The notes below the pieces were generated by a model. It had not been told where the DNA came from. It saw only the letters and a list, made by a program, of their open reading frames with translations, and searched no databases. Position numbers and translations under genes: made by a program. 21,443 nucleotides of DNA from F23-B02 sp946405205 (GTDB taxonomy: Bacteria > Bacillota > Clostridia > Oscillospirales > Oscillospiraceae), in the NCBI GenBank assembly GCA_946405205.1, contig CAMJGL010000024.1:1-21443 (forward strand), in the 5' to 3' direction. Positions 1 to 6,753 of this stretch are shown piece after piece. The stretch's first letter is position 1. Every line of letters starts with the position of its first letter.

Positions 1-73
1 GTACAGAATCGGGCTGGCGCAAAAACGACAATCGCCATTTTTAACGCGGATCGCTTTCCGGCAGCCGCCGGGG
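1..73. repeat. Fragment of the dispersed repeat (family 1)
   Basis: The stretch holds CGGGCTGGCGCAAAAACGAC and, further on, GCGGATCGCTTTCCGGCAGC. Both recur in the other intergenic blocks (for example inverted at 16346-16420 and 16500-16565). The fragment runs into the 3' end of the TetR-type gene and supplies its stop codon. The window starts inside the repeat, so its left boundary cannot be seen. Confidence 0.75.
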
Positions 74-634
74 AGCGAAGCCCGCGAGTCCGGACGCGCA
101 GAAGGTATCCAGCAGGCGGGAGATCTCACAGGCGGGCTCCTGCATGCCGGAATCGAACCAGCACTTGACAACGGAGGCGATGGAGGCTATCAGCATTTCC
201 CTTACGCAGTTCTGCATATACTCGCTCAGGCCGCAGAGCGCCTCCGACTCCTGTTCCATATACGCGGCGGTGTTGGTTCTGATTATCTTCAGCATCGCCT
301 CCTTGGCCCCGTAGGGTCCGGCGAATATCCGGCAAAGCTCCTGATTTTCCTTCAGCAGCTCTAACATCTGTCCGGACGTGAGGCGGGTCGTCACCCCGAG
401 CTCCTGCATACGCGCTCTGACCGCCTCGATCAGCTCCTCCACGAGGCTGTCTCTGAGGTCGTAGGGGTCGTTGTAGTGGGAATAGAAGGTGCCGCGGTTT
501 ATCTCCGCCTCGCGGCATATCTCCGTCACGCTTATCTTCTCGATGGGTTTTTCGCTGAGCAGCTTCAGGAAGCTGTCCCTGATGGCCTGCTTTGTGTATT
601 TCACCCGTCTGTCTGTCTTTTTCGGTGACTTCAC
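41..634 (-). CDS. TetR/AcrR-family transcriptional regulator
   Basis: The 197-residue product has a TetR-type helix-turn-helix at about residues 12-58 (SVTEICREAEINRGTFYSHY, then a ligand-domain start at NDPYDLRDSL). The rest is a helical, variable C-terminal domain, as expected of a ligand- and dimerisation domain. Length is normal for the family. The start is a GTG at 634, preceded by a purine-rich AAGGCGGGG ribosome binding site. It is divergent from the permease gene at 825, so it may control that gene or itself; this is inference from position. The last nine codons (RRLPESDPR) and the stop lie inside a dispersed repeat, so the native C-terminus has probably been replaced or extended. The ligand cannot be told from sequence. 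Confidence 0.9.
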   Translation of the reverse strand: MKSPKKTDRRVKYTKQAIRDSFLKLLSEKPIEKISVTEICREAEINRGTFYSHYNDPYDLRDSLVEELIEAVRARMQELGVTTRLTSGQMLELLKENQELCRIFAGPYGAKEAMLKIIRTNTAAYMEQESEALCGLSEYMQNCVREMLIASIASVVKCWFDSGMQEPACEISRLLDTFCASGLAGFAPRRLPESDPR

Positions 635-666
635 AAAAATCCCCGCCTTCTTTAATGTATATATAA

Positions 667-695
667 ATTGTACTATATTTCCGCAAAATAATCAA
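667..695 (-). promoter_or_regulatory. Sigma-70-type promoter of the TetR-type gene
   Basis: On the minus strand TTGATT (695-690) and TACAAT (672-667) are separated by 17 bp, in AT-rich DNA 33 bp upstream of the GTG start. It is back to back with the plus-strand promoter at 764-792. Confidence 0.6.
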
Positions 696-763
696 CACCG
701 TGATGAAAATTTTGCAGAAAGGGGGCTTTTTGTACGGCGTATGCCGGCGCTGCAATTTTGGTC

Positions 764-792
764 TTTACTTGCCGTCGGCAAAAGCTTATAAT
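764..792 (+). promoter_or_regulatory. Sigma-70-type promoter of the permease/biotin ligase operon
   Basis: TTTACT (764-769) and a perfect TATAAT (787-792) are separated by 17 bp, 32 bp before the ATG at 825. It probably serves the three overlapping genes 825-3281. Confidence 0.65.
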
Positions 793-824
793 CATCATAA
801 ACATAAAACAGCGTTGGAGATACT

Positions 825-1904
825 ATGAAAAAAATCGGTACGCTTAGGCTGGGGCTGACCTTTGCCGGCTGCTTTCTCGGTGCGGGCTACGTTTCGGGGC
901 AGGAGCTCTGGCAGTTCTTCGGCTCCTTCGGAAAATACGGGCCGGCCGGCCTGCTGCTTGCCGTCGCGCTTCTGCTGGCGGTGGGCGTTATGATGATACT
1001 GCTCGGCCGCATGACGCGGGCGGAGGAGATAGATAAGCTCGTGGTATGCTGGGAGCTGCCCCTGCTGCGGGGCGCGGTGACGCTTTTGGAGCTGCTGTTC
1101 CTGTTCGGCGTCGGCACCATCATGAGCGCGGGCGTGGGCGCGCTGCTCGGGCAGCTCATCGGCCTGCCGCAGTGGATAGGCTCGGGGCTTTTCGTCGCCG
1201 TGGTGGCGCTTGTTTCGCTCGCGGGCTTTTCGGGCATGGTCTCGGCCTTCTCGGCGACGGTGCCGGTGCTCGCGGCGGTCACTCTCGCCTTCGGAATATG
1301 GAGCCTTGCGCAGAGCGGCATAAACATCCCCGAGCCTCAGGGCGGCAGCGCGCTGCTCGGCTCGTGGCCGGTGGCGGCGGTCTCGTTTGCCTGCTATAAC
1401 CTTTTCGGCAGCATAGCCATGATAGCGCCGCTGGGCCGGTCCGTAAAAAGCAAAAGGGCCGCGGTCGGCGGCATAGCCCTGGGCGCCGCGCTGCTGCTCA
1501 TCATTGCCGGCAGCGTGCTCGTTTCGGTCGGCGCGGATCCGTCCGTGACGGCGGCGGAGCTGCCCATGCTGGCCTTTGCCCAGGCAAAGGGCAGGGTCTT
1601 CGGCTATGTCTACGGGCTTCTGCTCCTGCTGGCGATGTTCGGGACGGGGCTTTCCTCGCTGGTGGCCTTCGTCGGAATGGTAAGCGCAAAGTTCTCCGCG
1701 GTCGGGAAAAACCGCGCCGGCTTCACCGCCGTCTGCGCCCTGCTCATGTTCGGCGGCAGCCTCGTCGGCTTCGGCGACCTCATCGGCGTCGTCTACCCGA
1801 TCTTCGGCTATTGCAGCAGCGTGTTCATCGTCCTGATGGCGGTACATTATTTCAAGCTCAGGCGCACAAGTGCAGAGGTGAATATCAATGGAGATAAAGC
1901 TTGA
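825..1904 (+). CDS. YkvI-family integral membrane permease-like protein
   Basis: The 359-residue protein starts with LRLGLTFAGCFLGAGYVSGQ, the glycine-rich first helix typical of YkvI-like proteins, which are distant relatives of LeuT-fold amino-acid transporters. About ten hydrophobic segments follow (around residues 38-62, 80-105, 112-135, 140-160, 182-202, 215-235, 258-285, 300-318 and 322-345), with small charged loops. The start ATG is preceded by GGAG at a spacing of about 6. The stop lies 17 nt inside the biotin ligase gene, so the two are co-transcribed. The substrate is unknown; biotin or an amino acid would be speculation. The divergent TetR-type gene is a plausible regulator. Confidence 0.8.
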   Translation: MKKIGTLRLGLTFAGCFLGAGYVSGQELWQFFGSFGKYGPAGLLLAVALLLAVGVMMILLGRMTRAEEIDKLVVCWELPLLRGAVTLLELLFLFGVGTIMSAGVGALLGQLIGLPQWIGSGLFVAVVALVSLAGFSGMVSAFSATVPVLAAVTLAFGIWSLAQSGINIPEPQGGSALLGSWPVAAVSFACYNLFGSIAMIAPLGRSVKSKRAAVGGIALGAALLLIIAGSVLVSVGADPSVTAAELPMLAFAQAKGRVFGYVYGLLLLLAMFGTGLSSLVAFVGMVSAKFSAVGKNRAGFTAVCALLMFGGSLVGFGDLIGVVYPIFGYCSSVFIVLMAVHYFKLRRTSAEVNINGDKA

Positions 1905-2646
1905 GGCCTTTGAGTCTCTCGATTCGACCAACACATATCTGAAAAAGCGGGCGGCCGGGGGCGCTCCCGAGGGCACGGTCGTCATCGCAAACGCCCAGAC
2001 CGCGGGGCGCGGCAGGATGGGCAGGAGCTTCGCCTCCGCTCCGGGACTCGGCATATACCTATCCATGCTGCTTAGACCGAGTACCGAAGCCGAATGCGTC
2101 CAGAGCCTCACCGCCGGAACCGCCGTGGCGGTCTGCCGCGCGGTGGAGCGCGTATGCGGCGTCGCGCCGGGGATAAAGTGGATAAACGACCTGTTCCTGA
2201 AGGGCAAAAAGATCTGCGGCATTCTCTGCGAAAGCTCGCTGAAGGATGAAAAGGCGGAATATGTCGTGCTGGGCATCGGCCTGAACGTCATCACAAGGCC
2301 GCAGGACTTCCCCGAGGAGCTGCGCGGCACGGCAGGCTCGCTGTATTCGCAGACGGGCATCGTGTACGAGCGCGGCAAGCTCATCTCCGCGATGATCTCG
2401 GAGCTGAGCGCGATGTACGAAGCTTGGAAGACCGACCCGCGAGCGCTTCTGGACGATTACAGGCGGCGCTGCATCGTGCTCGGCAAAACCGTCGAGGTAT
2501 CGCCCGTCACCGGCGGGGTGTTCACGGCCGCCGCCGAGGAGATAAGTGATGATTTCGGCCTCGTTCTCAGGCTGCCCGACGGCAGCGTGAGTACCGTTCA
2601 CAGCGGCGAGGTCAGCATTTCTCAGATACAGGAGGACAGATCATGA
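1888..2646 (+). CDS. birA: Biotin--[acetyl-CoA-carboxylase] ligase, without HTH domain
   Basis: The 252-residue enzyme makes biotinyl-AMP from biotin and ATP and moves biotin to the lysine of carboxyl carrier proteins. Visible motifs are the ST-N segment ESLDSTNTYLKK (9-20), the adenylate loop GRGRMGRSF (40-48), KWIND (97-101), the lysine-rich KGKKICGIL (105-113) and GIGLNV (129-134); a small C-terminal SH3-like domain follows. The N-terminal winged helix of E. coli BirA is absent, so this is a class I ligase that should not repress biotin genes itself. ATG at 1888 follows GAGGTG by 7 nt and overlaps the permease gene by 17 nt. The next gene overlaps by 4 nt (ATGA), pointing to coupled translation. 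The symbol is used in its broad sense. Confidence 0.93.
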   Translation: MEIKLEAFESLDSTNTYLKKRAAGGAPEGTVVIANAQTAGRGRMGRSFASAPGLGIYLSMLLRPSTEAECVQSLTAGTAVAVCRAVERVCGVAPGIKWINDLFLKGKKICGILCESSLKDEKAEYVVLGIGLNVITRPQDFPEELRGTAGSLYSQTGIVYERGKLISAMISELSAMYEAWKTDPRALLDDYRRRCIVLGKTVEVSPVTGGVFTAAAEEISDDFGLVLRLPDGSVSTVHSGEVSISQIQEDRS

Positions 2647-3281
2647 ACAAGCAGACAGCTTATGTTTTTGCGGCATTCGTACTGGTGCTGCTCATAGTGG
2701 CCGGCGTCGCCGCGTGGGCGATGGGCTTTTTCGACAGCGGGGAGGACAGGCCCGATGCGACCGAGCCGCCCGTGGAGAGCCTTGACCCCGCCCTGCCTTC
2801 GGCGCGCCCGACGGAAACGCCGCTGCCCACCGCGACGCCCTCACCCACACCCACCGTAACACCCACTCCCGAGCCGAGCTCCGCGCCCGCGGGCAAGGTC
2901 ATCGCCTCCGGCGCGTTCGACTCGGCCACCGGCTGCGGCATCAACACCCGCACCCAGTGGACGGCCTCGGAGAAGGACGGCGGCACGGTGCTGCTGACCT
3001 TCAAGGTCTACGCCCGCTCATATTCCGTGGGCATCGGCCAGCGCGCATACACGATAACGGTCAACGGCGCCTCCGCCTCCGGCACCACCCGCGCCGTCGA
3101 TGTCGATTCGCCCAACGCCGTCGTCGAGACGCTCCTGTTCACCTACACCGCGGAGATATCCCTCCCCGCCGGACAGAGCGCGAGCGTCCCCGTGTCCGTC
3201 GATTGGAAGTATCAGGGACAGTACAGCGGCCAGGAGCTCGACGTCATCCACTCCGAATCCGTCATATCCCTCTCCCGTTGA
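2643..3281 (+). CDS. Membrane-anchored protein with Thr/Pro-rich linker, unknown function
   Basis: I do not recognise the family of this 212-residue protein. It has one N-terminal hydrophobic segment (about residues 8-28) that is a signal anchor or uncleaved signal. A low-complexity linker rich in Thr, Pro and Ser (about 38-84) follows, then a beta-rich C-terminal domain (about 88-212) with alternating hydrophobic and polar residues and no cysteine pair except one Cys at the domain start. The likely topology is a short inside tail and an extracellular domain held off the membrane by the linker. It overlaps the biotin ligase stop by ATGA, so it belongs to the same operon, but the functional link is unclear. 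No obvious terminator follows; a repeat begins within 50 nt. Confidence 0.85.
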   Translation: MNKQTAYVFAAFVLVLLIVAGVAAWAMGFFDSGEDRPDATEPPVESLDPALPSARPTETPLPTATPSPTPTVTPTPEPSSAPAGKVIASGAFDSATGCGINTRTQWTASEKDGGTVLLTFKVYARSYSVGIGQRAYTITVNGASASGTTRAVDVDSPNAVVETLLFTYTAEISLPAGQSASVPVSVDWKYQGQYSGQELDVIHSESVISLSR

Positions 3282-3329
3282 TTTTCCCTTTCGTTGCGGC
3301 ATTTTTAATAATCGTTACTGCGTCAGCCG

Positions 3330-3495
3330 CCGGCGGACGAGCAATGCTCGCCCCTACAATAAAGCGGCGTTCTATAATTGTGTTGCCGTAGGGGCGGCCA
3401 TTGGCCGTCCGTCTGTACAAATTTGCAGCAACAGAAACAGCACGCGAGTGCAAAAGCGACATTTTCCTGTATCACCGGTCGAGCACCGGCAAAAC
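3330..3495. repeat. Truncated family 1 repeat upstream of rpsF
   Basis: An end module, CGGACGAGCAATGCTCGCCC then CTAC (3334-3357), is followed by the other end type, GTAGGGGCGGCCATTGGCCG (from 3388), and about 90 bp of the element interior (GCGAGTGCAAAAGCGAC, CACCGGTCGAGCACCGGC). The right-hand inverted end is missing. Short ORFs here are produced by the repeat and are not genes. Confidence 0.8.
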
Positions 3496-3529
3496 AGATT
3501 ACACAAAGCCTAAAAACGAAAAGAAAAGC

Positions 3530-3557
3530 TTGACTTTTGAGGAAAAAACGGTATAAT
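3530..3557 (+). promoter_or_regulatory. Strong sigma-70-type promoter of rpsF-ssb-rpsR
   Basis: TTGACT (3530-3535) and TATAAT (3552-3557) with a 16-bp spacer nearly match the consensus, as expected for a ribosomal protein operon. The transcript would begin near 3564, giving a leader of about 75 nt. Confidence 0.85.
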
Positions 3558-3563
3558 GGTATG

Positions 3564-3630
3564 GCCTGTCGGCATGGGCAGGCTATCCTTGCTCCCGCCG
3601 CGAGCGGGGGCCAAAAGACCAGAAGGAGGT
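3564..3630 (+). promoter_or_regulatory. Structured 5' leader of rpsF, candidate S6:S18 control element
   Basis: Two stems lie between the promoter and the Shine-Dalgarno site: GCCTGTC (3564-3570) with GGCAGGC (3577-3583), and GCTCCCGC (3591-3598) with GCGGGGGC (3604-3611), each with one G-U pair. S6:S18-binding leaders with a CCG-containing hairpin are known upstream of rpsF in several bacteria. The CCG runs near 3595-3600 would fit, but I did not establish the consensus fold, so the assignment is tentative. Confidence 0.4.
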
Positions 3631-3637
3631 GCAAACC

Positions 3638-3934
3638 ATGGCAAAAGCAACTGAGAAGTACGAAGTAATGTACATCATCAACCCGAACTTCACCGAGGAG
3701 CAGACCGCTGCCGTCGTCGAGAAGTTCAAGGCACTTGTTGAGGCTAATGGTACCCTGGACGAACTGGAGGAGATGGGTAAGCGCAAACTCGCTTACGAGA
3801 TCAACTACATTTCCGAGGGCTACTATGTGCTGATGAAGTTCACCAGCGGTGCAGATTTCCCTGCAGAGCTGGACCGTATCCTCGGCATCACTGACGGCAT
3901 CATGCGTCGCCTTATCACCCTGCGCGCAGAGTAA
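3638..3934 (+). CDS. rpsF: 30S ribosomal protein S6
   Basis: The 98-residue product is normal for bS6 (YEVMYIINPNFTEEQ at the N-terminus, KRKLAYEINYISEGYYVLMKF in the middle, IMRRLITLRAE at the end). S6 binds 16S rRNA with S18 in the platform of the small subunit. The start is the ATG at 3638, 7 nt after AAGGAGGT (3623-3630); an in-frame GTG at 3629 overlaps that site and is less likely. It is the first gene of the rpsF-ssb-rpsR operon, 11 nt before ssb. Confidence 0.97.
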   Translation: MAKATEKYEVMYIINPNFTEEQTAAVVEKFKALVEANGTLDELEEMGKRKLAYEINYISEGYYVLMKFTSGADFPAELDRILGITDGIMRRLITLRAE

Positions 3935-3945
3935 GGAGACAAGTT

Positions 3946-4398
3946 ATGCTTAATCACATCACGATTATGGGGCGTCTGACCCGCGATCCCGAGCTCAGAT
4001 ACACCCAGTCCCAGACACCTGTGGCGTCCTTCACCCTCGCTGTCGACCGCGACTTCGGCGGCCGCGACGGCGGTGAGAAGCAGACCGATTTCATCGACTG
4101 CGTCGCATGGCGTCAGACCGCCGAATTTGTCAACAAGTATTTCGCGAAGGGCAGCATGGCCGTCGTTTCCGGCCGCCTGCAGATCCGCGACTGGACCGAC
4201 CGCGAGGGCGGCAAGCGCCGCAGCGCCGAGGTCGTTGTTGACAATATGTATTTCGGCGAAAGCAAACGCCGCGAAGGCGGCGAAATGCGCAGCGAGACCC
4301 GTCCCGCCTACAACAGCAGCTACGAGAGCGTCAGCCCCTCTATGGGCGCCTCCGCTTTCTCCGAGCTCGGCGACGACGACGGCGAGCTGCCGTTCTGA
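3946..4398 (+). CDS. ssb: Single-stranded DNA-binding protein
   Basis: The 150-residue protein has the OB-fold opening MLNHITIMGRLTRDPELRYT, then FIDCVAWRQTAEFVNKYFAKG and the GRLQIRDW strand (about 1-108). A short flexible linker precedes the acidic tail DDDGELPF, which recruits replication and repair proteins. It coats single-stranded DNA in replication, recombination and repair. Its position between rpsF and rpsR is the conserved Firmicutes order. SD: AAGGAGA a few bases before the ATG. Confidence 0.97.
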   Translation: MLNHITIMGRLTRDPELRYTQSQTPVASFTLAVDRDFGGRDGGEKQTDFIDCVAWRQTAEFVNKYFAKGSMAVVSGRLQIRDWTDREGGKRRSAEVVVDNMYFGESKRREGGEMRSETRPAYNSSYESVSPSMGASAFSELGDDDGELPF

Positions 4399-4421
4399 AA
4401 TTTTGATAGGAGGATACAGCT

Positions 4422-4661
4422 ATGGCTTTCGATAAGAACAATCCCAAGACCCGCAAGCGCAGAAAAGTCTGCCAGTTTTGCGTAGACAAGGCCACCGGCA
4501 TCGACTATAAGGATACCGCTAAGCTCCGCCGCTATATGTCCGAGCGCAGCAAGATCCTGCCCCGCCGCACCACCGGCACCTGCGCAATGCATCAGCGTCA
4601 GCTCACCGAGGCTATCAAGAGAGCCCGTCAGATCGCTCTCCTGCCTTACGTTACCGACTGA
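4422..4661 (+). CDS. rpsR: 30S ribosomal protein S18 (zinc-motif form)
   Basis: The 79-residue protein carries RRKVCQFCVDKATGIDYKD and the conserved C-terminus KILPRRTTGTCAMHQRQLTE, IKRARQIALLPY. It pairs with S6 on the 30S platform. It has CxxC (CQFC) and CxxH (CAMH), so it is the cysteine-containing, potentially zinc-binding form. The B. subtilis form that I remember lacks these cysteines. Such forms are sometimes paired with zinc-free paralogues in zinc limitation; none is seen in this window. GGAGG precedes the ATG and a strong terminator follows within 20 nt. Confidence 0.96.
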   Translation: MAFDKNNPKTRKRRKVCQFCVDKATGIDYKDTAKLRRYMSERSKILPRRTTGTCAMHQRQLTEAIKRARQIALLPYVTD

Positions 4662-4678
4662 TAAACCGATAAAACGAG

Positions 4679-4712
4679 CAAGCTCCCGTAGTGATACGGG
4701 AGCTTGTTTTTT
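4679..4712 (+). terminator. Rho-independent terminator of rpsF-ssb-rpsR
   Basis: A perfect 10-bp stem CAAGCTCCCG / CGGGAGCTTG with loop TAGTGATA is followed by six T. The same stem with one loop change recurs at 11724-11758. Confidence 0.93.
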
Positions 4713-4722
4713 GTTTTGCGCA

Positions 4723-4953
4723 CGGACGAGCGATGCTCGCCCCTACAATGATGAGGTGTTCTAAAATTGTGCTGCCGTAGGGGCGGCCATTGGCCGTCCG
4801 CCTGTGATAATTCGCAGCGATGTGAAACAGCCCGCGAGTGCGGAAGAGATTACATCCATTATCACCGGTCGGGCTGGCGCAAAAACGATACATTCCGTTC
4901 TAAATGCGAATCGGCCGTGCGCCGAGCACCGGACGAGCAATGCTCGCCCCTAC
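4723..4953. repeat. Family 1 repeat, full-length copy plus an extra end module
   Basis: A lone end module (4723-4746, CGGACGAGCGATGCTCGCCC) is followed by a full copy at 4777-4953 (177 bp). The copy begins GTAGGGGCGGCCATTGGCCG and ends GACGAGCAATGCTCGCCCCT then AC, so its termini are imperfect inverted repeats. The interior contains AATTCGCAGCGATGTGAAAC, GCGAGTGC, TCACCGGTCGGGCTGGCGC and GCCGTGCGCCGAGCACC. No transposase is present. ORFs translated from it are artefacts. Confidence 0.85.
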
Positions 4954-5260
4954 AAACTGTGGTTTATTACAATCTTTCATTTAAACAGTGGTAATATATC
5001 GAAAAACTCCGCAGGATATTTTCGGGCTGGCGCAAAGACGATATGCGCCATTCTCAACGCGAATTGCCCCTCCGGCATGAGCGGACGAGCAATGCTCGCC
5101 CCTACGGGTGGGGGTTTATTACTGCCCTGTCATTTAGACAATGGTAATGTACTACTGCCTCCGCAGGGTATGCTCGGGCTGGCGCGCGAACGACAATATG
5201 AAGCTTCAATTCGGACTGGCCGTGCGCCGAGCACCGGCGAGCCGGATGAGGTGGGCAGGT
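4954..5260. repeat. Degenerate repeat remnants
   Basis: Further interior pieces (TCGGGCTGGCGCAAAGACG near 5022, GAGCGGACGAGCAATGCTCG near 5079, GGGCTGGCGCGCGAACGAC near 5175) are interrupted by AT-rich segments resembling CATTTA-ACAATGGTAATRT. At 5220-5247 a family 1 piece (GTGCGCCGAGCACCGG) runs directly into GAGCCGGATGAGGTG, the tail of family 2 (compare 21228-21242). No gene is seen in this stretch. Confidence 0.7.
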
Positions 5261-5293
5261 CAAACCGCGGATATGCATTGAAAAATGGCAGTA

Positions 5294-5324
5294 TTGCAGG
5301 GACGGAAATTTTCCGTCCCTGCAA
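5294..5324 (-). terminator. Long perfect hairpin after the dehydrogenase gene, probable operon terminator
   Basis: Arms TTGCAGGGACGGAAA (5294-5308) and TTTCCGTCCCTGCAA (5310-5324) pair perfectly over 15 bp around one central T. It lies about 50 nt past the stop of the minus-strand operon. The following minus-strand sequence has only a broken T run (TACTGCCATTTTTC), so it may be a terminator, an mRNA 3' end stabiliser, or both. Confidence 0.55.
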
Positions 5325-5372
5325 CGTTATTCAGAGTGCGGGTGCATTAAAGACGTTTGCCGATCTCGCCGG

Positions 5373-6146
5373 TCAGTTGCAGGTGAGCCAGCCGCCGTCG
5401 GTGGGCAGGCAGACGCCGTTGATATACTTGGCCTCGTCGGAGCAGAGGTAGACCATTGCCCAGGCGGAGTCCTCAGGCTGTCCAAGCTCGGGGAACGGGG
5501 TGACGGACTTGAACCAGCCCATCATGCGCTCGTTCTCGTACAGGTAAGCGCTCTTCGGGGTCCAAACGAAGTTGGGAGCCAGGCTGTTGAAGCGGATGCC
5601 GGTCTTGGGGCTGACCTGCTTGACCATGCTCTGGGTGGCCAGCTTGATAACGGCCTTGGAGGAGGGGTAGCCCTGGAAGCCGGAGCCGTTCCACGCAAAT
5701 GCGGTGGAGGAAGCGAAGTTCAGGAAGTTGCCGCGGATGCCGTTGTCGATCATGTATCTCAGCACGGTCTGGAAGGAGTGCAGGAGGGCGTCCACGTTGG
5801 GGTCGAAAACATTGTGGAACTTTTCGGTCGTAGTGGTATCCCAGTCGCCGCCGTTTTCGCCGACGGAGAATACCGCCGCGCCGTTGACGCAGATGTCAAC
5901 AGTGCCGTAGTTCTCAATGGCGGTGGCGAGCAGCTTATCCCAGGTCTCGCGCTTGGAGGCGTCGCCGACAACGGCAACAGCCTGTCCGCCGGCCGCGACG
6001 ATCTCCGCGCACTTTTCCTCAACATGGGGGTCGATATCGTTCATGACGATCTTTGCGCCTTCCTGGCAGAAAAGCTCTGAAGCCTTGCCGCAGATACCGC
6101 CGTCGGCGCCGGTGATGATAGCAACTTTATTAAGAAGTCTGTTCAT
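5373..6146 (-). CDS. Short-chain dehydrogenase/reductase (BaiA-like role proposed)
   Basis: The 257-residue protein is a classical SDR: Rossmann start KVAIITGADGGICG (7-20), catalytic set Asn117, Ser147, Tyr160 and Lys164 (YPSSK), and the C-terminal GVCLPTDGGW. It should oxidise or reduce a secondary alcohol/ketone; Asp37 at the end of strand 2 suggests NAD(H) over NADP(H). Two oddities: the third glycine of TGxxxGxG is Cys19, and the usual NNAG motif reads VNGAA (88-91). GGAGG stands 7 nt before the ATG. It is the last gene of a four-gene operon, 50 nt after the SnoaL-like gene. In the bai pathway a comparable SDR (BaiA) acts on the 3-hydroxyl; that match is by family and context only. Confidence 0.9.
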   Translation of the reverse strand: MNRLLNKVAIITGADGGICGKASELFCQEGAKIVMNDIDPHVEEKCAEIVAAGGQAVAVVGDASKRETWDKLLATAIENYGTVDICVNGAAVFSVGENGGDWDTTTTEKFHNVFDPNVDALLHSFQTVLRYMIDNGIRGNFLNFASSTAFAWNGSGFQGYPSSKAVIKLATQSMVKQVSPKTGIRFNSLAPNFVWTPKSAYLYENERMMGWFKSVTPFPELGQPEDSAWAMVYLCSDEAKYINGVCLPTDGGWLTCN

Positions 6147-6196
6147 TTTTTTGCCTCCGTTTTATAAATTATAGGTTTTCCGTTTACTGTTCGTTC

Positions 6197-6706
6197 TTAT
6201 CTGCGCAGCGAGCCGAGGAGGACGCCATAGTCGAGCCTGAGCGCCGATATGCGCCACACGCCGTCCTCGCACTTGAGCATATCATCGACATAGAAGCCGT
6301 AGCCCGAATAGGTGTCGCCGTTGTCCTTGTAGGTATGGTAGTCATGCATACGGGTCAGGAGCTGGGCATGGGTGTCGTCAATGAAGCGGACGATCTGATT
6401 GTGGGCAAAGTGCAGGGGCACCATGGTGCTCTTGTCCGTTGTGGCCTTTGACGATGCGATCTGGGCTTCAATGGACTGTGCGCCGGGTCTGCCGTTCCAT
6501 GTGGCGGAGAAGCCATTTTCTCCGGCGTCTGTAAACACGTCCCTCAGGATCTCGTAATCGTTAAGATCCACCGCGAGGAAATAACGGCTCTTTGTGTTGA
6601 TGATACGGGGGATCTCCTTGAGCTGCTCATCCGTATACGGCTTGGCGCCCGCAGCGAGGATCTCATGCGCCATTTCCAGCATTCCGCTTGTGTACTCGAG
6701 TGTCAT
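6197..6706 (-). CDS. SnoaL-like (NTF2-fold) protein, candidate dehydratase
   Basis: The 169-residue protein fits the SnoaL_4/scytalone dehydratase-like fold: an N-terminal helix region with RYFLAVDLNDYE (41-52), then beta strands PLHFAHNQIVRFIDDTHAQL (97-116), YGFYVDDMLKCEDGVWRI and LRLDY. BaiE, the bile-acid 7-alpha-dehydratase, uses Tyr30, Asp35, His83 and Asp106 (from memory of the literature). Here Tyr42/Asp47 keep the spacing of 5 and His99/Asp122 the spacing of 23. This supports acid-base dehydration chemistry, though close family members include isomerases and non-enzymes. AGGA precedes the ATG at about 12 nt, a weaker site than its neighbours have. It lies between the reductase (47 nt) and the dehydrogenase (50 nt). 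Confidence 0.82.
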   Translation of the reverse strand: MTLEYTSGMLEMAHEILAAGAKPYTDEQLKEIPRIINTKSRYFLAVDLNDYEILRDVFTDAGENGFSATWNGRPGAQSIEAQIASSKATTDKSTMVPLHFAHNQIVRFIDDTHAQLLTRMHDYHTYKDNGDTYSGYGFYVDDMLKCEDGVWRISALRLDYGVLLGSLRR

Positions 6707-6753
6707 AGTCTTTTTTTCCTTTCATTTATAAATTTTTTTGGTTTGCTTATAAG

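Noticed and set aside
795..2384. Long open frame of 529 codons on the minus strand
   Set aside because: It lies antisense to the permease and biotin ligase genes; it is low in structure and rich in Arg, Ala and His, typical of a shadow.
4767..5451. Short proteins read from the intergenic repeats (also at 11650-12120, 13620-14300, 16445-16950 and 19108-19481)
   Set aside because: They are translations of the family 1 repeat in several frames, without ribosome sites, and recur with each copy.
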